Shown here piece by piece: positions 8,045-17,867 of a stretch of DNA of 64,000 bases. Under the pieces are notes generated by a model. The model made no database searches. It saw only the letters and a list, made by a program, of their open reading frames with translations, and was not told the origin of the DNA. The position numbers were made by a program, and so were the translations under genes. The stretch is from Planctomycetes bacterium UBA1146 (GTDB taxonomy: Bacteria; Planctomycetota; UBA8108; UBA1146), in assembly GCA_002311345.1 (NCBI GenBank), contig DCAA01000006.1:23519-87518 (forward strand). The letters run 5' to 3'. Within the stretch, counting starts at the first letter, position 1. Each line of letters begins with the position of its first letter.

Positions 8045-9997
8045 ATGCGTTCCTGGTGTTTCTTGCTGCTGTTGACGATCCCTCTGGCCGCCTTGGTTCT
8101 GGCGGCTGGCTCGATGCCCGTCTTGTCACTGGGAAATGTGACCCAGCCAGCCCGGGTGGCCGATGATTTCGATGCGATCAAGGTCGGTGATCGGATTCGA
8201 GTCACGCTTCGTCGTGGCGGCAAATATGAAGGAGAAGTGGTGGAGAAGGTCGGACAGATCATCTCCGTCAAGCACAGGTTCGGCACAGCCCGGATCGATC
8301 GTTCCGATGTTCTCGAATGGGAACGGTTCAAAACCATCTCCGAGCAGTTCGATGAACGCGCCGAGCAGTGCAAGACTGCCGAAGAGTGGTGTGATCTGGG
8401 CGACTGGGCAACCGAGCAAGCAGAGAACTCTCTTGCCGAACAGGCCTGGCGCAAGGCCACAGAACTGGACCCATCCAACAAGCGGGCCCGAGATGCCCTC
8501 GGTGAGGTTCTCCATGAAGGAAAGTGGATGCCCCTCGAGGAAGCGATGCGAGCGCAGGGGAAGGAATCCTACGGCGGAGAGTGGCTCACCCCGGAGCAGA
8601 TCGAAGCGCGCCAGGAGGAAGAATCAACGGCCATGCGCAAGGAATCGCTCAAGGGCCGTGATGCTTACATCGAGGAGTTGAAGGGGCGCCCGTGGGCAGA
8701 GATGGAGCCAATCATCACCCCGCATTACGTCATCTACTGCAACTCGACCGAGGACAACGCAAGGTATTACTCGGATGTCATGGAGTCACTCTATCGTGCC
8801 TATGACAAGGTGTTCAAGGAGGAGTTCTGGCCGCGCAAGTTCAAGAAATTTGCCCGCAGTGAGGTCTACATCCACGCCAACCACCAGCAGTTCATGGACT
8901 GGACCGGCAATGGGCCTGGAATCGGTGGTTTTTACAACATGCTGCGCCAGGACGTGACCGTATATCACGGATCATTCGGGACCACGGGGAGCACCGAGGA
9001 AGTGCTGGCACATGAGGGCACGCATCAGTTCGAAGGCATGATCTTCAAATCGCTTCCCTCGTTACCCATCTGGTTTGTCGAGGGGCTCGCGGTTTATTTC
9101 GGCGATGGATCGGAGATCAGTCGTCGCAAGATCGGGATCAATGAGATTCCGCGCGACCGGTTGGTCGGATTGAAGCAGGCCATCGAGGACGGGAACTACT
9201 GCGATATTCGGAAGTTGCTCAGGGTGCCTCACTCCCGTTTCGGGGGTTTCTTCTACGGCCATGCCTGGGGTGTTCTGTACTGGTGTCTGTACGGTCACGA
9301 GCATGGTGCATGGACCAAAAAAGACAATACCGGCGTCAAGATCATGACTGATTGGGGACTGCACTGTCAGAAACTCAGTGGCCCTTGCAATTACGAGCAG
9401 GAAGCCCAGTTCTTCGAGGGCCTCATCACGATGCATACCGGTATGAGCATCGAAGAGTGGGAAACCGACTACAAGGAGTGGATCCTGGGGCTTCCGGTCA
9501 AGGAAACCGGTAGTAAACGAGGCCGGGTATTCAGCAGTGAGGAACTCAAGATGGAGATCACCAAACCTGCAGGCTGGCGCTGGCAGAAGCCGGGCGATCT
9601 TCACTCCGATGAAGTGGTTTCGTCCATCAGTGGTGGATCTTCCAAGAAGCGTATATCCACATATTGCTGGCCCAACTGGCAACATGCGGAACTGAGTGAG
9701 GAATATGCTCGTTCGCTGCTCAATAACATCTTCCAAGACATGGTTTTCATCGAGGAGATCGAGAGCAAGCAAATGGGGGGAAACCCGATGGTTGTGGCGG
9801 TGTTCGATGGCAAGAGAGTGATTGGCCAGGGTGCCAACAACGAACCCGAGTTGGGACCACAGAAGCGTTTCGCCATCGGTTTCTTCGGATCTCCCGACAA
9901 GATCTACGGTAACGTGTTGGAGTGCGAGGCAGACGAGTTCGAGGACTCCAGGAAATTTTTCGAGGAGTACGCAGATAAATTCCGGAATACCGAATGA
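8045..9997 (+). CDS. Secreted DUF1570-type zinc metalloprotease, copy 1
   Basis: A 650-residue exported protein. Residues 1-28 form a signal peptide-like segment. Residues 42-90 look like a small Sm/SH3-type beta barrel (GDRIRVTLRRGGKYEGEVV). A helical TPR-like segment follows (about 105-160). The catalytic domain carries HEGTH at residues 323-327, fitting HExxH, with E346 in WFVEGLAVYFGDG as the likely third zinc ligand, as in gluzincin families such as DUF1570. DUF1570 is common in Planctomycetota; substrates are unknown. A C-terminal domain (about 510-650) is shared with the next gene. The start has TAGGAG upstream. It shares layout and motifs with copy 2, 10 nt downstream, so the two arose by tandem duplication. 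Confidence 0.8.
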   Translation: MRSWCFLLLLTIPLAALVLAAGSMPVLSLGNVTQPARVADDFDAIKVGDRIRVTLRRGGKYEGEVVEKVGQIISVKHRFGTARIDRSDVLEWERFKTISEQFDERAEQCKTAEEWCDLGDWATEQAENSLAEQAWRKATELDPSNKRARDALGEVLHEGKWMPLEEAMRAQGKESYGGEWLTPEQIEARQEEESTAMRKESLKGRDAYIEELKGRPWAEMEPIITPHYVIYCNSTEDNARYYSDVMESLYRAYDKVFKEEFWPRKFKKFARSEVYIHANHQQFMDWTGNGPGIGGFYNMLRQDVTVYHGSFGTTGSTEEVLAHEGTHQFEGMIFKSLPSLPIWFVEGLAVYFGDGSEISRRKIGINEIPRDRLVGLKQAIEDGNYCDIRKLLRVPHSRFGGFFYGHAWGVLYWCLYGHEHGAWTKKDNTGVKIMTDWGLHCQKLSGPCNYEQEAQFFEGLITMHTGMSIEEWETDYKEWILGLPVKETGSKRGRVFSSEELKMEITKPAGWRWQKPGDLHSDEVVSSISGGSSKKRISTYCWPNWQHAELSEEYARSLLNNIFQDMVFIEEIESKQMGGNPMVVAVFDGKRVIGQGANNEPELGPQKRFAIGFFGSPDKIYGNVLECEADEFEDSRKFFEEYADKFRNTE

Positions 9998-10007
9998 GGT
10001 TCCCTCG

Positions 10008-12149
10008 ATGAGATGGACCTTTTTACTGTTACTGAGTTTTTTCGTCGTGGGTTTTCCTGCGCTGGCGTTTTCGCCATCCTGGTCGAGCGCAACATATTGT
10101 CTTGTTGCCGGCGAGAGGGTCATCGTTGTTCTCAAGGATGGGAGCGAGGTGATCGGAGAAGTGGTCGAAGAGAACGCACAGAGGATTTCGGTGAGCAGCG
10201 TATTTGGAGTTACCTCCATCGAGATGGATCGAGTTGAGTCCATCATCCGGGGTGAAGAAGTAGATCGCAGAGAGTTCGATCAGCGGCAGAAGCGAGCGCT
10301 TCGACGTGGTTCAGCGGCCGGATGGTACTCCCTGGGTGTGTGGGCGCAGGAGAGAGGGCTCGCGGACAAGGCACGAAGTTCCTTTGAGAGTGCTCTCGAT
10401 ATCGATCCTGAACATGAACCCTCGAAGATCGCACTCGGTTGGGGCAAGGTCGAAGGAGAATGGAAGAATCCTGAAGAAATCGCCGCCCTCCTCGATAAGG
10501 GATGGCGTCGTGATGGTGCAAACCTGCTGCCGCCGCGGGCGGGAACTCCTGTTGGACCGAAGAAGCCCGAGCCGAAAAAGCCAGAGGCCACTTCGCCGAA
10601 GCCCGATTCGACCAGGCCTGGAAGAATCTCGACGCCGGAATCAGTACTCGGGAAACTCTCTCCCAAGGAGCAAAAGCGACGCGAGACAGAACTGGAGAGA
10701 AGACGTCAGGAACGGCTGAAGTTCGAGCAGGGGAAACGTCGTGAGTATGAGGGGGTCCCCTGGCCTCGTCGTAGTATTATCAAGTCAAGAAACTGGCAGA
10801 TCGAGTGTAACAGCACCCCCGAGGTGGCCCGCACATACCAGTGGATCATGGAGGCGCTCTCTTCCACTCTTGGCAAGATCTTCAAGGCGCCGGATGTGCG
10901 CAGGCAGAAGCCGGTGGTGAAGATCTACCGCAATCATGACGAGTTCATGCTCAAGACTGGAATGGGCGGCGGCGTCGGTGGCTTCTATCAACCTGATTCG
11001 CAAAATGTGGTGGCCTACCACGGCACCTTCGGATTGACGGGAACCACCTACACGGTTCTGGCTCACGAAGGGACACACGCCTTTCAGGGCAAGAAACTCG
11101 CCCGTATGACGAATTACCCGAACTGGTTCATCGAAGGAATGGCGGTCTACTTCGGCGACGGTTCTAAACTGGACTACAAGAAGAAGAGAGTGGTCACTGG
11201 ACTGATTCCCCGTGATCGCCTCTTCCACATCCAGGAGAAGATCGCTGAAGGTCGCCACACACAACTTTCCAAACTGGGAGGTCTGCCCCGGAATCGATTC
11301 AGCGGCACTCACTACGCCGATTCATGGGCGGTGATGCACTACCTGATCAATGGTCCAGAGAGCAAGAAGGGGCAACGATTCCTCGTCGATTACTGGAAAC
11401 TGGGAGAGAAGCGTCGCGTTGGTCAACGGCAATTCAACAACCTTGCCGAGCGGTACTTCGGAGATGTCGATCAGATGGAAGCCGACTGGCAGAAATATGT
11501 CCTGTCCCTGAAGCCGGATCCTGCCGGTGAGATCGACGGCGATCATTTCGTCTCGATGGATTTCATGTTTTCCATCTCTCGCCCTGATGAGAAGTGGGAA
11601 TATGTTCTCGACGAGATCCAGGATCGCGATCTCGTACTGATGCGTATTCCCGAGACCCGAAACGAGATCCGGGTTCGCATCCTCACTAAATCCGAGGATA
11701 GTCAGCGCCCCCAGGACTGGATCGATTCCGAGTTGCTTCCAGCTCTGCGCAAGAAGTACCGGGACGTCCGCTCCTTTTCCGGTGATCTCGGTGGGTTAGA
11801 CGCTTATGTGTTCGAGTTCTACGACCGTCCTCCCGAGCCGGAGAAGAAGGAAGAAGAACAGGATGGGTCCGCCGACGGCGAGCAGGGTGCCGGCGCAGGA
11901 GACACGAAGAGTTTCTTGCAAAAACTGACCATGGCTGCTCAGCAGGAGCCTCCGGATCCAGATGACGGCGAGAAAGGCACGGCTGAAGAGGCGCCAAAAC
12001 TGCTCAAGCATCGTTCTTATGTCCTCGTTGGTGTTTCCAATGCGTATGAACTCAGAGGATCATTCGAACAGACACAGTTCGACGAACTGTTGGGGGACCT
12101 GGAGTGGGTCGCCTTTTCCTTCGAGAAGATTCAGAAAAATCGCTGGTGA
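10008..12149 (+). CDS. Secreted DUF1570-type zinc metalloprotease, copy 2
   Basis: Paralogue of the preceding gene, 713 residues. It has a clear signal peptide (MRWTFLLLLSFFVVGFPALA), the same small beta barrel (ERVIVVLKDGSEVIGEVVE), a TPR-like helical part, then a Pro/Lys-rich linker (about residues 183-205) absent from copy 1. The active site is HEGTH at 353-357 with E376 in FIEGMAVYFGDG. A second low-complexity Glu/Gly/Asp insertion lies near residues 608-670, inside the C-terminal domain. The ATG at 10008 is chosen over the far upstream 9822 because it gives a signal peptide and has GAGG 8 nt upstream. The 10-nt gap to copy 1 implies co-transcription. Both proteins should act outside the inner membrane. 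Confidence 0.8.
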   Translation: MRWTFLLLLSFFVVGFPALAFSPSWSSATYCLVAGERVIVVLKDGSEVIGEVVEENAQRISVSSVFGVTSIEMDRVESIIRGEEVDRREFDQRQKRALRRGSAAGWYSLGVWAQERGLADKARSSFESALDIDPEHEPSKIALGWGKVEGEWKNPEEIAALLDKGWRRDGANLLPPRAGTPVGPKKPEPKKPEATSPKPDSTRPGRISTPESVLGKLSPKEQKRRETELERRRQERLKFEQGKRREYEGVPWPRRSIIKSRNWQIECNSTPEVARTYQWIMEALSSTLGKIFKAPDVRRQKPVVKIYRNHDEFMLKTGMGGGVGGFYQPDSQNVVAYHGTFGLTGTTYTVLAHEGTHAFQGKKLARMTNYPNWFIEGMAVYFGDGSKLDYKKKRVVTGLIPRDRLFHIQEKIAEGRHTQLSKLGGLPRNRFSGTHYADSWAVMHYLINGPESKKGQRFLVDYWKLGEKRRVGQRQFNNLAERYFGDVDQMEADWQKYVLSLKPDPAGEIDGDHFVSMDFMFSISRPDEKWEYVLDEIQDRDLVLMRIPETRNEIRVRILTKSEDSQRPQDWIDSELLPALRKKYRDVRSFSGDLGGLDAYVFEFYDRPPEPEKKEEEQDGSADGEQGAGAGDTKSFLQKLTMAAQQEPPDPDDGEKGTAEEAPKLLKHRSYVLVGVSNAYELRGSFEQTQFDELLGDLEWVAFSFEKIQKNRW

Positions 12150-12176
12150 TCTTCTGAAGTTGGCTCGGATCGGGCC

Positions 12177-12818
12177 TTATTTGGCCGGAGAGAACCTCAG
12201 TTTTTTACCATCGTACTCCAGATGGCGTATTTCACCGATGATGGGAACCAGTTGCCCGAGCAGATCGGTGATGATTTCTTTCGAGTTCTCCTGGCTCAAA
12301 TTCTCTCCCTTGTAGATAGAGCCCCACTGATAAAGATCGAGTTGTGCATCGGCAACACTTCCGGAGACGATCTTGATCGTCCCGACGATTTCCAGATTGG
12401 CGAAACGACCGCGTAACAGCCAGGGGACAGTCTCCAGATCTTCAGAAAATCCGAGGGTGAGCAATAGGTGCAACGGACCGTCTGGTTGAGGAATCAATCT
12501 CATTCCGCTTCCTGCTAGCAACTCGCCATCGGCGATCTTCGATTCGATAAGAGCAGCGATGAGTTGATTCCAGCGAGCAGGAGTCAACTCGAGTTCTCCA
12601 CCGGAAGAGCGCCAGAGTTGCATCCAGGAACTCGGTTCTGTCGCTTCTTCAAGTGGTGGTAGAGTCAAAGGAGAAGTCGGCAAGCCACCGGAGATGACCA
12701 TCCAGGTCGCGATCAAGGCTCCCAGTCCCAGGGCCAGGATCAGTAGCAGCAGGCAACCCCCGAGGCGGAAGAGCGGATTCCCTGTGGACGGGGAGTCGGT
12801 TGGGTCGATCGTGGTCAT
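12177..12818 (-). CDS. Membrane-anchored protein of unknown function
   Basis: I do not recognise this 213-residue protein. It has a short polar N terminus, one membrane segment (about residues 19-43), and a soluble region outside the membrane by the positive-inside rule, with alternating hydrophobic beta-type patches and SGSVADAQLDLYQW. It is convergent with the second metalloprotease (27 bp between stops) and divergent from the glutamate dehydrogenase gene (243 bp). Translation on the minus strand is open and free of rare patterns, and the membrane segment argues that it is real. No motif suggests a catalytic role. Confidence 0.6.
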   Translation of the reverse strand: MTTIDPTDSPSTGNPLFRLGGCLLLLILALGLGALIATWMVISGGLPTSPLTLPPLEEATEPSSWMQLWRSSGGELELTPARWNQLIAALIESKIADGELLAGSGMRLIPQPDGPLHLLLTLGFSEDLETVPWLLRGRFANLEIVGTIKIVSGSVADAQLDLYQWGSIYKGENLSQENSKEIITDLLGQLVPIIGEIRHLEYDGKKLRFSPAK

Positions 12819-13061
12819 TTCTTCCCTTATTACAGGGCTTCGACGTGACAGCCCATCCGCCCGAAAGTACCGTTCAATGGCCGAGGACGGACCATCAGGG
12901 TAGATGGGAGTGCTCGATGGAGCCAGGAATGAGGCCGATATTCGTCCAGATTTCCTTCCACGAAAGGCGTCGAACCGATAAAAGCGATCAGTAGTTTCTG
13001 TGACGAACCTGGTGTCGAGTCAGGTCACATCTGAGAGTTTCTCTTCCGGGTTGGATTTTTA

Positions 13062-16000
13062 ATGCAAGAGAGTGGAACCAGCAAGAGATGGAGCGGCCGA
13101 CTTGTTGGCCTTCTGGATCCTTCAGATCCACGACTGACTGACGATCGCCTGGCACCGATCCTGCGTGATTTTCTGGAACAGTACGACTCTGTTCTCGATG
13201 AACTCGATGACGAGGATGTTCTCCGGTCTCTGGCAGAAGATCTCCTGACAACCTTCAACCTGTTTCTGAAGCGGAAAAAAGAGGAGATTCTTGTCCACCT
13301 TTCCGCTGAAGAGACTCCCCAAGAAGAATCCAGTACCACCTTCATCGATGTAGTGTGCAAGGATCAACCATTCATCGTGGATACCCTCGAGATGATTCTC
13401 GATGAATTTCACCTGGAGGTGATCAGCAAGCATACCGCCAGTGCTCCTGTGATCCGCGATCGCGACGGCACCATACAGGCCATCGATGGAACCGCGGCCA
13501 AGGCCAGGGACGAAATCATCTGTCATTTCGAGATCAGTGATATCTCGAAACAGGAAGTTCGAGAGCAACTGCTGGAACAGATCCGAGAGAGGCTCTCGAT
13601 GGCCGCAATCGCTGTCAAGGATTTCAAGCGAATGAAAGGGGTGCTGCGCGATTCGATCCGGTCGATCCGACGCTCGGCAGCAGGTGATCCCGAGGGGGAT
13701 TACAATCAGACTCGCAATCTGCTCGAATGGTTGTTACAGGATCATTTCATACTGTTCGGTGTCAAGCGCTGGGCTTGCTCTGACGAATCCCTCAGTTCTC
13801 TCGAGGAGGATATTTCCCTCGGGATTTCATGTCCCGATTCAGAGGATGACGAAGTCATCCGTCATGCGATCGAACGACTCGGCAGCGATAACCCGCCAAT
13901 AGATCGACTGGTCTCCTTCAAGGGGATGGCCGAATCATTCATTCACCGTCAAGGAAAGATCGACCATATCGTTCTGAAAGAGCCGGGGGGTCTTTCCTCG
14001 ACCCGGTTTGTGCACATCTGGGGTCTATTCACCTTCAAGGCGGTCCAGACCCCCGGAGATCAAATTCCTCACGTGCGTAACAAATTCGAGCGAGTCATTT
14101 CACAGCACTCCTTCCCGAGGGGCGGAATGCGTTACAAGGCCTACCAGAACTCCTTCAACTCGATACCGGTGGAGTTCCTGTTCCAGGCGCAATCCAGCGA
14201 AATCGATGCTGTCATCCAGGCGATTCACTTCGTCGAAAGATCGAAGGAGATTCGCGGGCATCTGGTCGTCGATGAAGAACGTCGCAAGGGGTTGTACTTC
14301 CTGATCACCCCACGAGACGGATATTCCGAGGAACAACGATCCAGGATCGAGGAGATTCTGTTCGAGTTGATGGGTGCAAGTTATTCCGATTCCCGGGTCA
14401 AACTGGGAAAGCATGGCACCGTACTGCTCTCTTTCTTCTTCACTGCTACCGACAAGTTACACGAGGTCACCCCCGAGCAGATCGAGGAGAAGGTACGACT
14501 GGTCGCCGGATCCTGGTCAGATCGCCTGCATCGGCAACTTCATCTCGACATCGGCTCAGCAGCAGAATCGCTGTTTCGCAGCTACCGTGATGCGTTTCCA
14601 AAGGGGTATCAGATCAGCCATTCCCCTGATGAGGGGGTACAGGATATCGAGAAACTGGAGCAGATTCGTCCCTCCGATGAGTTCGGGATGGCCTTCAGTG
14701 TTTTCCGAAACGAGATCGATCGTGACAGGAGTTCTGCGCGCTTGAGGATCTATCAGCGCAAGAACCTGTTTCTGTCGACGACATTGCCGATTCTGGGTAA
14801 CTTCGGCCTCGAGATCGTCGATCAGAACGCTTTTCAGGTCTCTCCATCAACCGGAGAGAAACTGACCATCGATACCTTTCAGGTGCATGGTGTAACTACA
14901 GATGACCATCCCCTGGTGACACGATCCGCGCTGGTCGTCGATGCTCTGAAATCGATCTTCAATGGATCCAGTAGTAGTGATCTTCTCGATAGACTCGTTC
15001 TCGAGGTAGGAGTCGATCACCGCGATGTCGACTTGATCCGAAATCAACTCCACTTCCTCCACCAACTGGGAATCTCAACCACCATCGCTTTTGCCTCGGG
15101 GACTCTGTGCCAACATGCTGGCATCACGAGGAAGTTACTGGAGTACTACCACATCCGATTCGACCCGGATCTGGACCTGGAGATGTGTGAGAGAAAATCA
15201 GAATCGGCGGAAATCCACGGTGATATCCTTCGCGCTCTCAATGACGTTCGATCCAGTGCACAGGACATCTTTCTTCGTAGGGTTCTCGGGATCTTCGAAT
15301 CGACACTCAGAACCACCCGATTTCATCACAATCAAGATCCGCTCCAGGCATACAAGTACGACTCCGTCGCCTTACCCGTGGGCGCTCACCCGAGACCATG
15401 GAGAGAGATCTTTGTTCATCACCCGGAGGTCGAGGGAGTCCATCTGCGTGGCGGACCTCTGGCCCGAGGAGGTCTGCGGTGGTCTGATCGGACGACCGAC
15501 TACCGAACAGAGGTACACGGTCTGCAACGTACCCAGATGGTCAAGAATGTGCTCATCGTTCCGGTTGGAGCAAAGGGTGGATTTATCCTGCGCAAACCGG
15601 CATCGGATCGAGGGGAGAGGAGAGAGCAGGCTGATCGACTCTACAGGGTCTTCGTCGAGGGACTGCTGAGACTGACCGATAACGTGGTCGATCAGCAGGT
15701 GGTAGTTCCTGAACGTACAATTCGTTGGGACGGAGATGATCCTTACCTGGTCGTGGCCGCCGACAAGGGCACCGCTCACCTGTCCAATACCGCCAACGAG
15801 ATTTCGAAGGAACATGGTTTCTGGCTCGGAGATGCGTTTGCCTCCGGTGGCAGCAATGGATACGACCACAAAAAACTCGCCATCACGGCAAGGGGATCGT
15901 GGGAGCAGGCGAAACTTCACTTCCGGAAACTTGAAATCGAATTCGAAAAGGATCCCTATTCGGTCGTAGGTATCGGGGATATGAGTGGCGATGTGTTCGG

Positions 16001-17855
16001 TAATGGCATGCTGCTGGCACGAAATGCCAAGTTGATCGCTGCTTTCAATCATCTGGATATCTTCATCGATCCCGATCCTGACCTGGAATTGGCTGCAAAG
16101 GAACGGGAGCGGCTGTTCAAACTGAAGAGATCGAGTTGGCGAGATTATGATCCAGAGTTGATTTCCGCAGGAGGAGGGGTTTTCGACAGGAGTGAGAAAA
16201 AGATCAGCCCTTCTCCGGTTGCCAGAGTGCTGCTCGGTTTGCCCGGTAGTGGAGACTTCTCACCGGAAGAAGTGATCCGCTCCATCCTCGGTGCGGAAGT
16301 CGACATGATCTACAACGGAGGGATCGGTACTTTCATCCGATCTTCCCAGGAGAGTAATCGAGATGTCAACGACGCTTCGAACTTTGCCTGCAGGATCGCA
16401 GCCGATGCTGTGCGTGCCCGCATGGTCATCGAGGGCGGAAATCTCGGAGTGACTCCCAAGGGCAGAGTTGAACTGGCCCGCGCCGGAACGCAGATCAATA
16501 CCGACTTCATCGATAACTCGGGTGGGGTGGATTGTTCTGACCACGAGGTAAACCTGAAGACCCTACTGCATGATGTGGTTCGCTCGGGTGCGATCACCCT
16601 GGAAGAACGAAATCAGGTCCTCATCGATGTTCAAGCAGATGTTTGTGAACAGGTGCTCGACAACACGCGAGAACAGGGTCATCTGCTCGGCCTCGATGAG
16701 GTTCGTTCCAATAGTGACCCCTTCTCCTTCGAGAGAACCATGATGATCCTCGAAGATCGGGGAGTCCTGGACCGGGAGGCGGAATCTCTGCCGAGTCACG
16801 AGGAACTTGCGACTAGACATGCAGCAGGAGGTGGGCTGACTCGACCGGAACTCGCCGTTGTCGGAGCACACGCGAAGATGGATGTCTATCGTCGTCTTCT
16901 CAAGCAACCAGAGGGTCGAGTCGATGAGAACAGACTTCTCTTCGAATATTTTCCCGAGAAGATTCGAGAGCAATTTCCCGAATCGATCGCGAAGCATCAA
17001 TTACGTCGAGAGATCGCGATGACGGTGTTGACCAACAAGATCGTGGATCGTGGCGGTTCTTCATTCTGCCTCGATATGGAGAGAGAGACGGGAAGATCCA
17101 TCGGTCATGTCGCGAGATCATATCTGATGGCCGATGATCTCATCGGTGCCGAGGAGATGAGAAAAGAAATCCTTGCACTCGAGAACATCTCTTCAGAAGT
17201 GGTCTACACTTCTCTGGTACGAATCGAGGAGGCTCTGCGCAGGACCGCTGCCTGGCTGCTGTCGACCAATGACGATGACCGTCTCGACCGCATCGAAGCC
17301 CTCATCGCCGAGGGAGTGAGGCCGCTGCAGGAGTACGAGGATTCGATTCCCGGTTGTCTCGCGGGCCCGGAACTGGAGCGTCATGAAAATCACCTGCAGG
17401 AGGCGATGGCACTCGGGTTGTCCGAAACTTTCGCCCAGCGTATGACGAAGTTCGAGTATCTCACCGCCGGGGTGCGGATTCTGGACATCAGTCGTAGTTT
17501 CGAAATCCGTGTTCCTGATGTGGCCCGCCTCTACTATTACCTGGGCAATCGCAGTGGACTCCATCCGCTGGTGAGAAAGTGTGACGAAGCGGATTTCTCG
17601 GGCCGCTGGGATTCGCTCTCGATGCGGATTCTGCGCAATACCATCCTCGATGGTCTCTGGGCTCTGGTGGCCAAGATCTGCAGCAAGGCGCCAAAAGACC
17701 CCAAAGATGGCTGGATCGAGCAACTGGTCGAGGAGCTGCGCAGAAAGCCGAGTTTCAAGGCGATGGAATCGGACATTCGCCGCATCGGCTCGGAAGAACT
17801 CAGCATCGCATCGGTACAGGTTCTGAGTGTGCGTTTCCGCAGATTCGTTCAGTGA
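13062..17855 (+). CDS. NAD-specific glutamate dehydrogenase, large (180 kDa) type
   Basis: Oxidatively deaminates L-glutamate to 2-oxoglutarate with NAD+. The 1,597-residue length fits the L-GDH180 class. The N-terminal third carries ACT-like regulatory segments (TTFIDVVCKDQPFIVDTLE; FGVKRW), the middle holds the catalytic region (PVGAKGGFIL, then DKGTAHLSNTANEIS and GGSNGYDHKKLAITARG), followed by the dinucleotide-binding part (VVGIGDMSGDVFGNGM, DMIYNGGIGTFIR, IEGGNLGVTPKGRVE, INTDFIDNSGGVDCSDHE). The C-terminal 500 residues are helical. It stands alone: 243 bp divergent from a membrane protein gene and 12 bp convergent with the antiporter. I see no strong Shine-Dalgarno before the ATG. The family is usually catabolic and allosterically controlled by amino acids. 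Confidence 0.95.
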   Translation: MQESGTSKRWSGRLVGLLDPSDPRLTDDRLAPILRDFLEQYDSVLDELDDEDVLRSLAEDLLTTFNLFLKRKKEEILVHLSAEETPQEESSTTFIDVVCKDQPFIVDTLEMILDEFHLEVISKHTASAPVIRDRDGTIQAIDGTAAKARDEIICHFEISDISKQEVREQLLEQIRERLSMAAIAVKDFKRMKGVLRDSIRSIRRSAAGDPEGDYNQTRNLLEWLLQDHFILFGVKRWACSDESLSSLEEDISLGISCPDSEDDEVIRHAIERLGSDNPPIDRLVSFKGMAESFIHRQGKIDHIVLKEPGGLSSTRFVHIWGLFTFKAVQTPGDQIPHVRNKFERVISQHSFPRGGMRYKAYQNSFNSIPVEFLFQAQSSEIDAVIQAIHFVERSKEIRGHLVVDEERRKGLYFLITPRDGYSEEQRSRIEEILFELMGASYSDSRVKLGKHGTVLLSFFFTATDKLHEVTPEQIEEKVRLVAGSWSDRLHRQLHLDIGSAAESLFRSYRDAFPKGYQISHSPDEGVQDIEKLEQIRPSDEFGMAFSVFRNEIDRDRSSARLRIYQRKNLFLSTTLPILGNFGLEIVDQNAFQVSPSTGEKLTIDTFQVHGVTTDDHPLVTRSALVVDALKSIFNGSSSSDLLDRLVLEVGVDHRDVDLIRNQLHFLHQLGISTTIAFASGTLCQHAGITRKLLEYYHIRFDPDLDLEMCERKSESAEIHGDILRALNDVRSSAQDIFLRRVLGIFESTLRTTRFHHNQDPLQAYKYDSVALPVGAHPRPWREIFVHHPEVEGVHLRGGPLARGGLRWSDRTTDYRTEVHGLQRTQMVKNVLIVPVGAKGGFILRKPASDRGERREQADRLYRVFVEGLLRLTDNVVDQQVVVPERTIRWDGDDPYLVVAADKGTAHLSNTANEISKEHGFWLGDAFASGGSNGYDHKKLAITARGSWEQAKLHFRKLEIEFEKDPYSVVGIGDMSGDVFGNGMLLARNAKLIAAFNHLDIFIDPDPDLELAAKERERLFKLKRSSWRDYDPELISAGGGVFDRSEKKISPSPVARVLLGLPGSGDFSPEEVIRSILGAEVDMIYNGGIGTFIRSSQESNRDVNDASNFACRIAADAVRARMVIEGGNLGVTPKGRVELARAGTQINTDFIDNSGGVDCSDHEVNLKTLLHDVVRSGAITLEERNQVLIDVQADVCEQVLDNTREQGHLLGLDEVRSNSDPFSFERTMMILEDRGVLDREAESLPSHEELATRHAAGGGLTRPELAVVGAHAKMDVYRRLLKQPEGRVDENRLLFEYFPEKIREQFPESIAKHQLRREIAMTVLTNKIVDRGGSSFCLDMERETGRSIGHVARSYLMADDLIGAEEMRKEILALENISSEVVYTSLVRIEEALRRTAAWLLSTNDDDRLDRIEALIAEGVRPLQEYEDSIPGCLAGPELERHENHLQEAMALGLSETFAQRMTKFEYLTAGVRILDISRSFEIRVPDVARLYYYLGNRSGLHPLVRKCDEADFSGRWDSLSMRILRNTILDGLWALVAKICSKAPKDPKDGWIEQLVEELRRKPSFKAMESDIRRIGSEELSIASVQVLSVRFRRFVQ

Positions 17856-17867
17856 CCTCTGACCGCT

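Noticed and set aside
9822..10007. Upstream extension of the second metalloprotease
   Set aside because: It overlaps the end of copy 1, hides the signal peptide and has no ribosome site; the ATG at 10008 is better.
9062..10246. 394-codon minus-strand frame opposite the metalloproteases
   Set aside because: It is antisense to two well-supported genes with clear active sites. The translation has no recognisable domain and reflects the codon bias of the sense strand.
15372..16052. 226-codon minus-strand frame inside the glutamate dehydrogenase gene
   Set aside because: It lies entirely within the conserved catalytic region of the sense gene and shows no motif.
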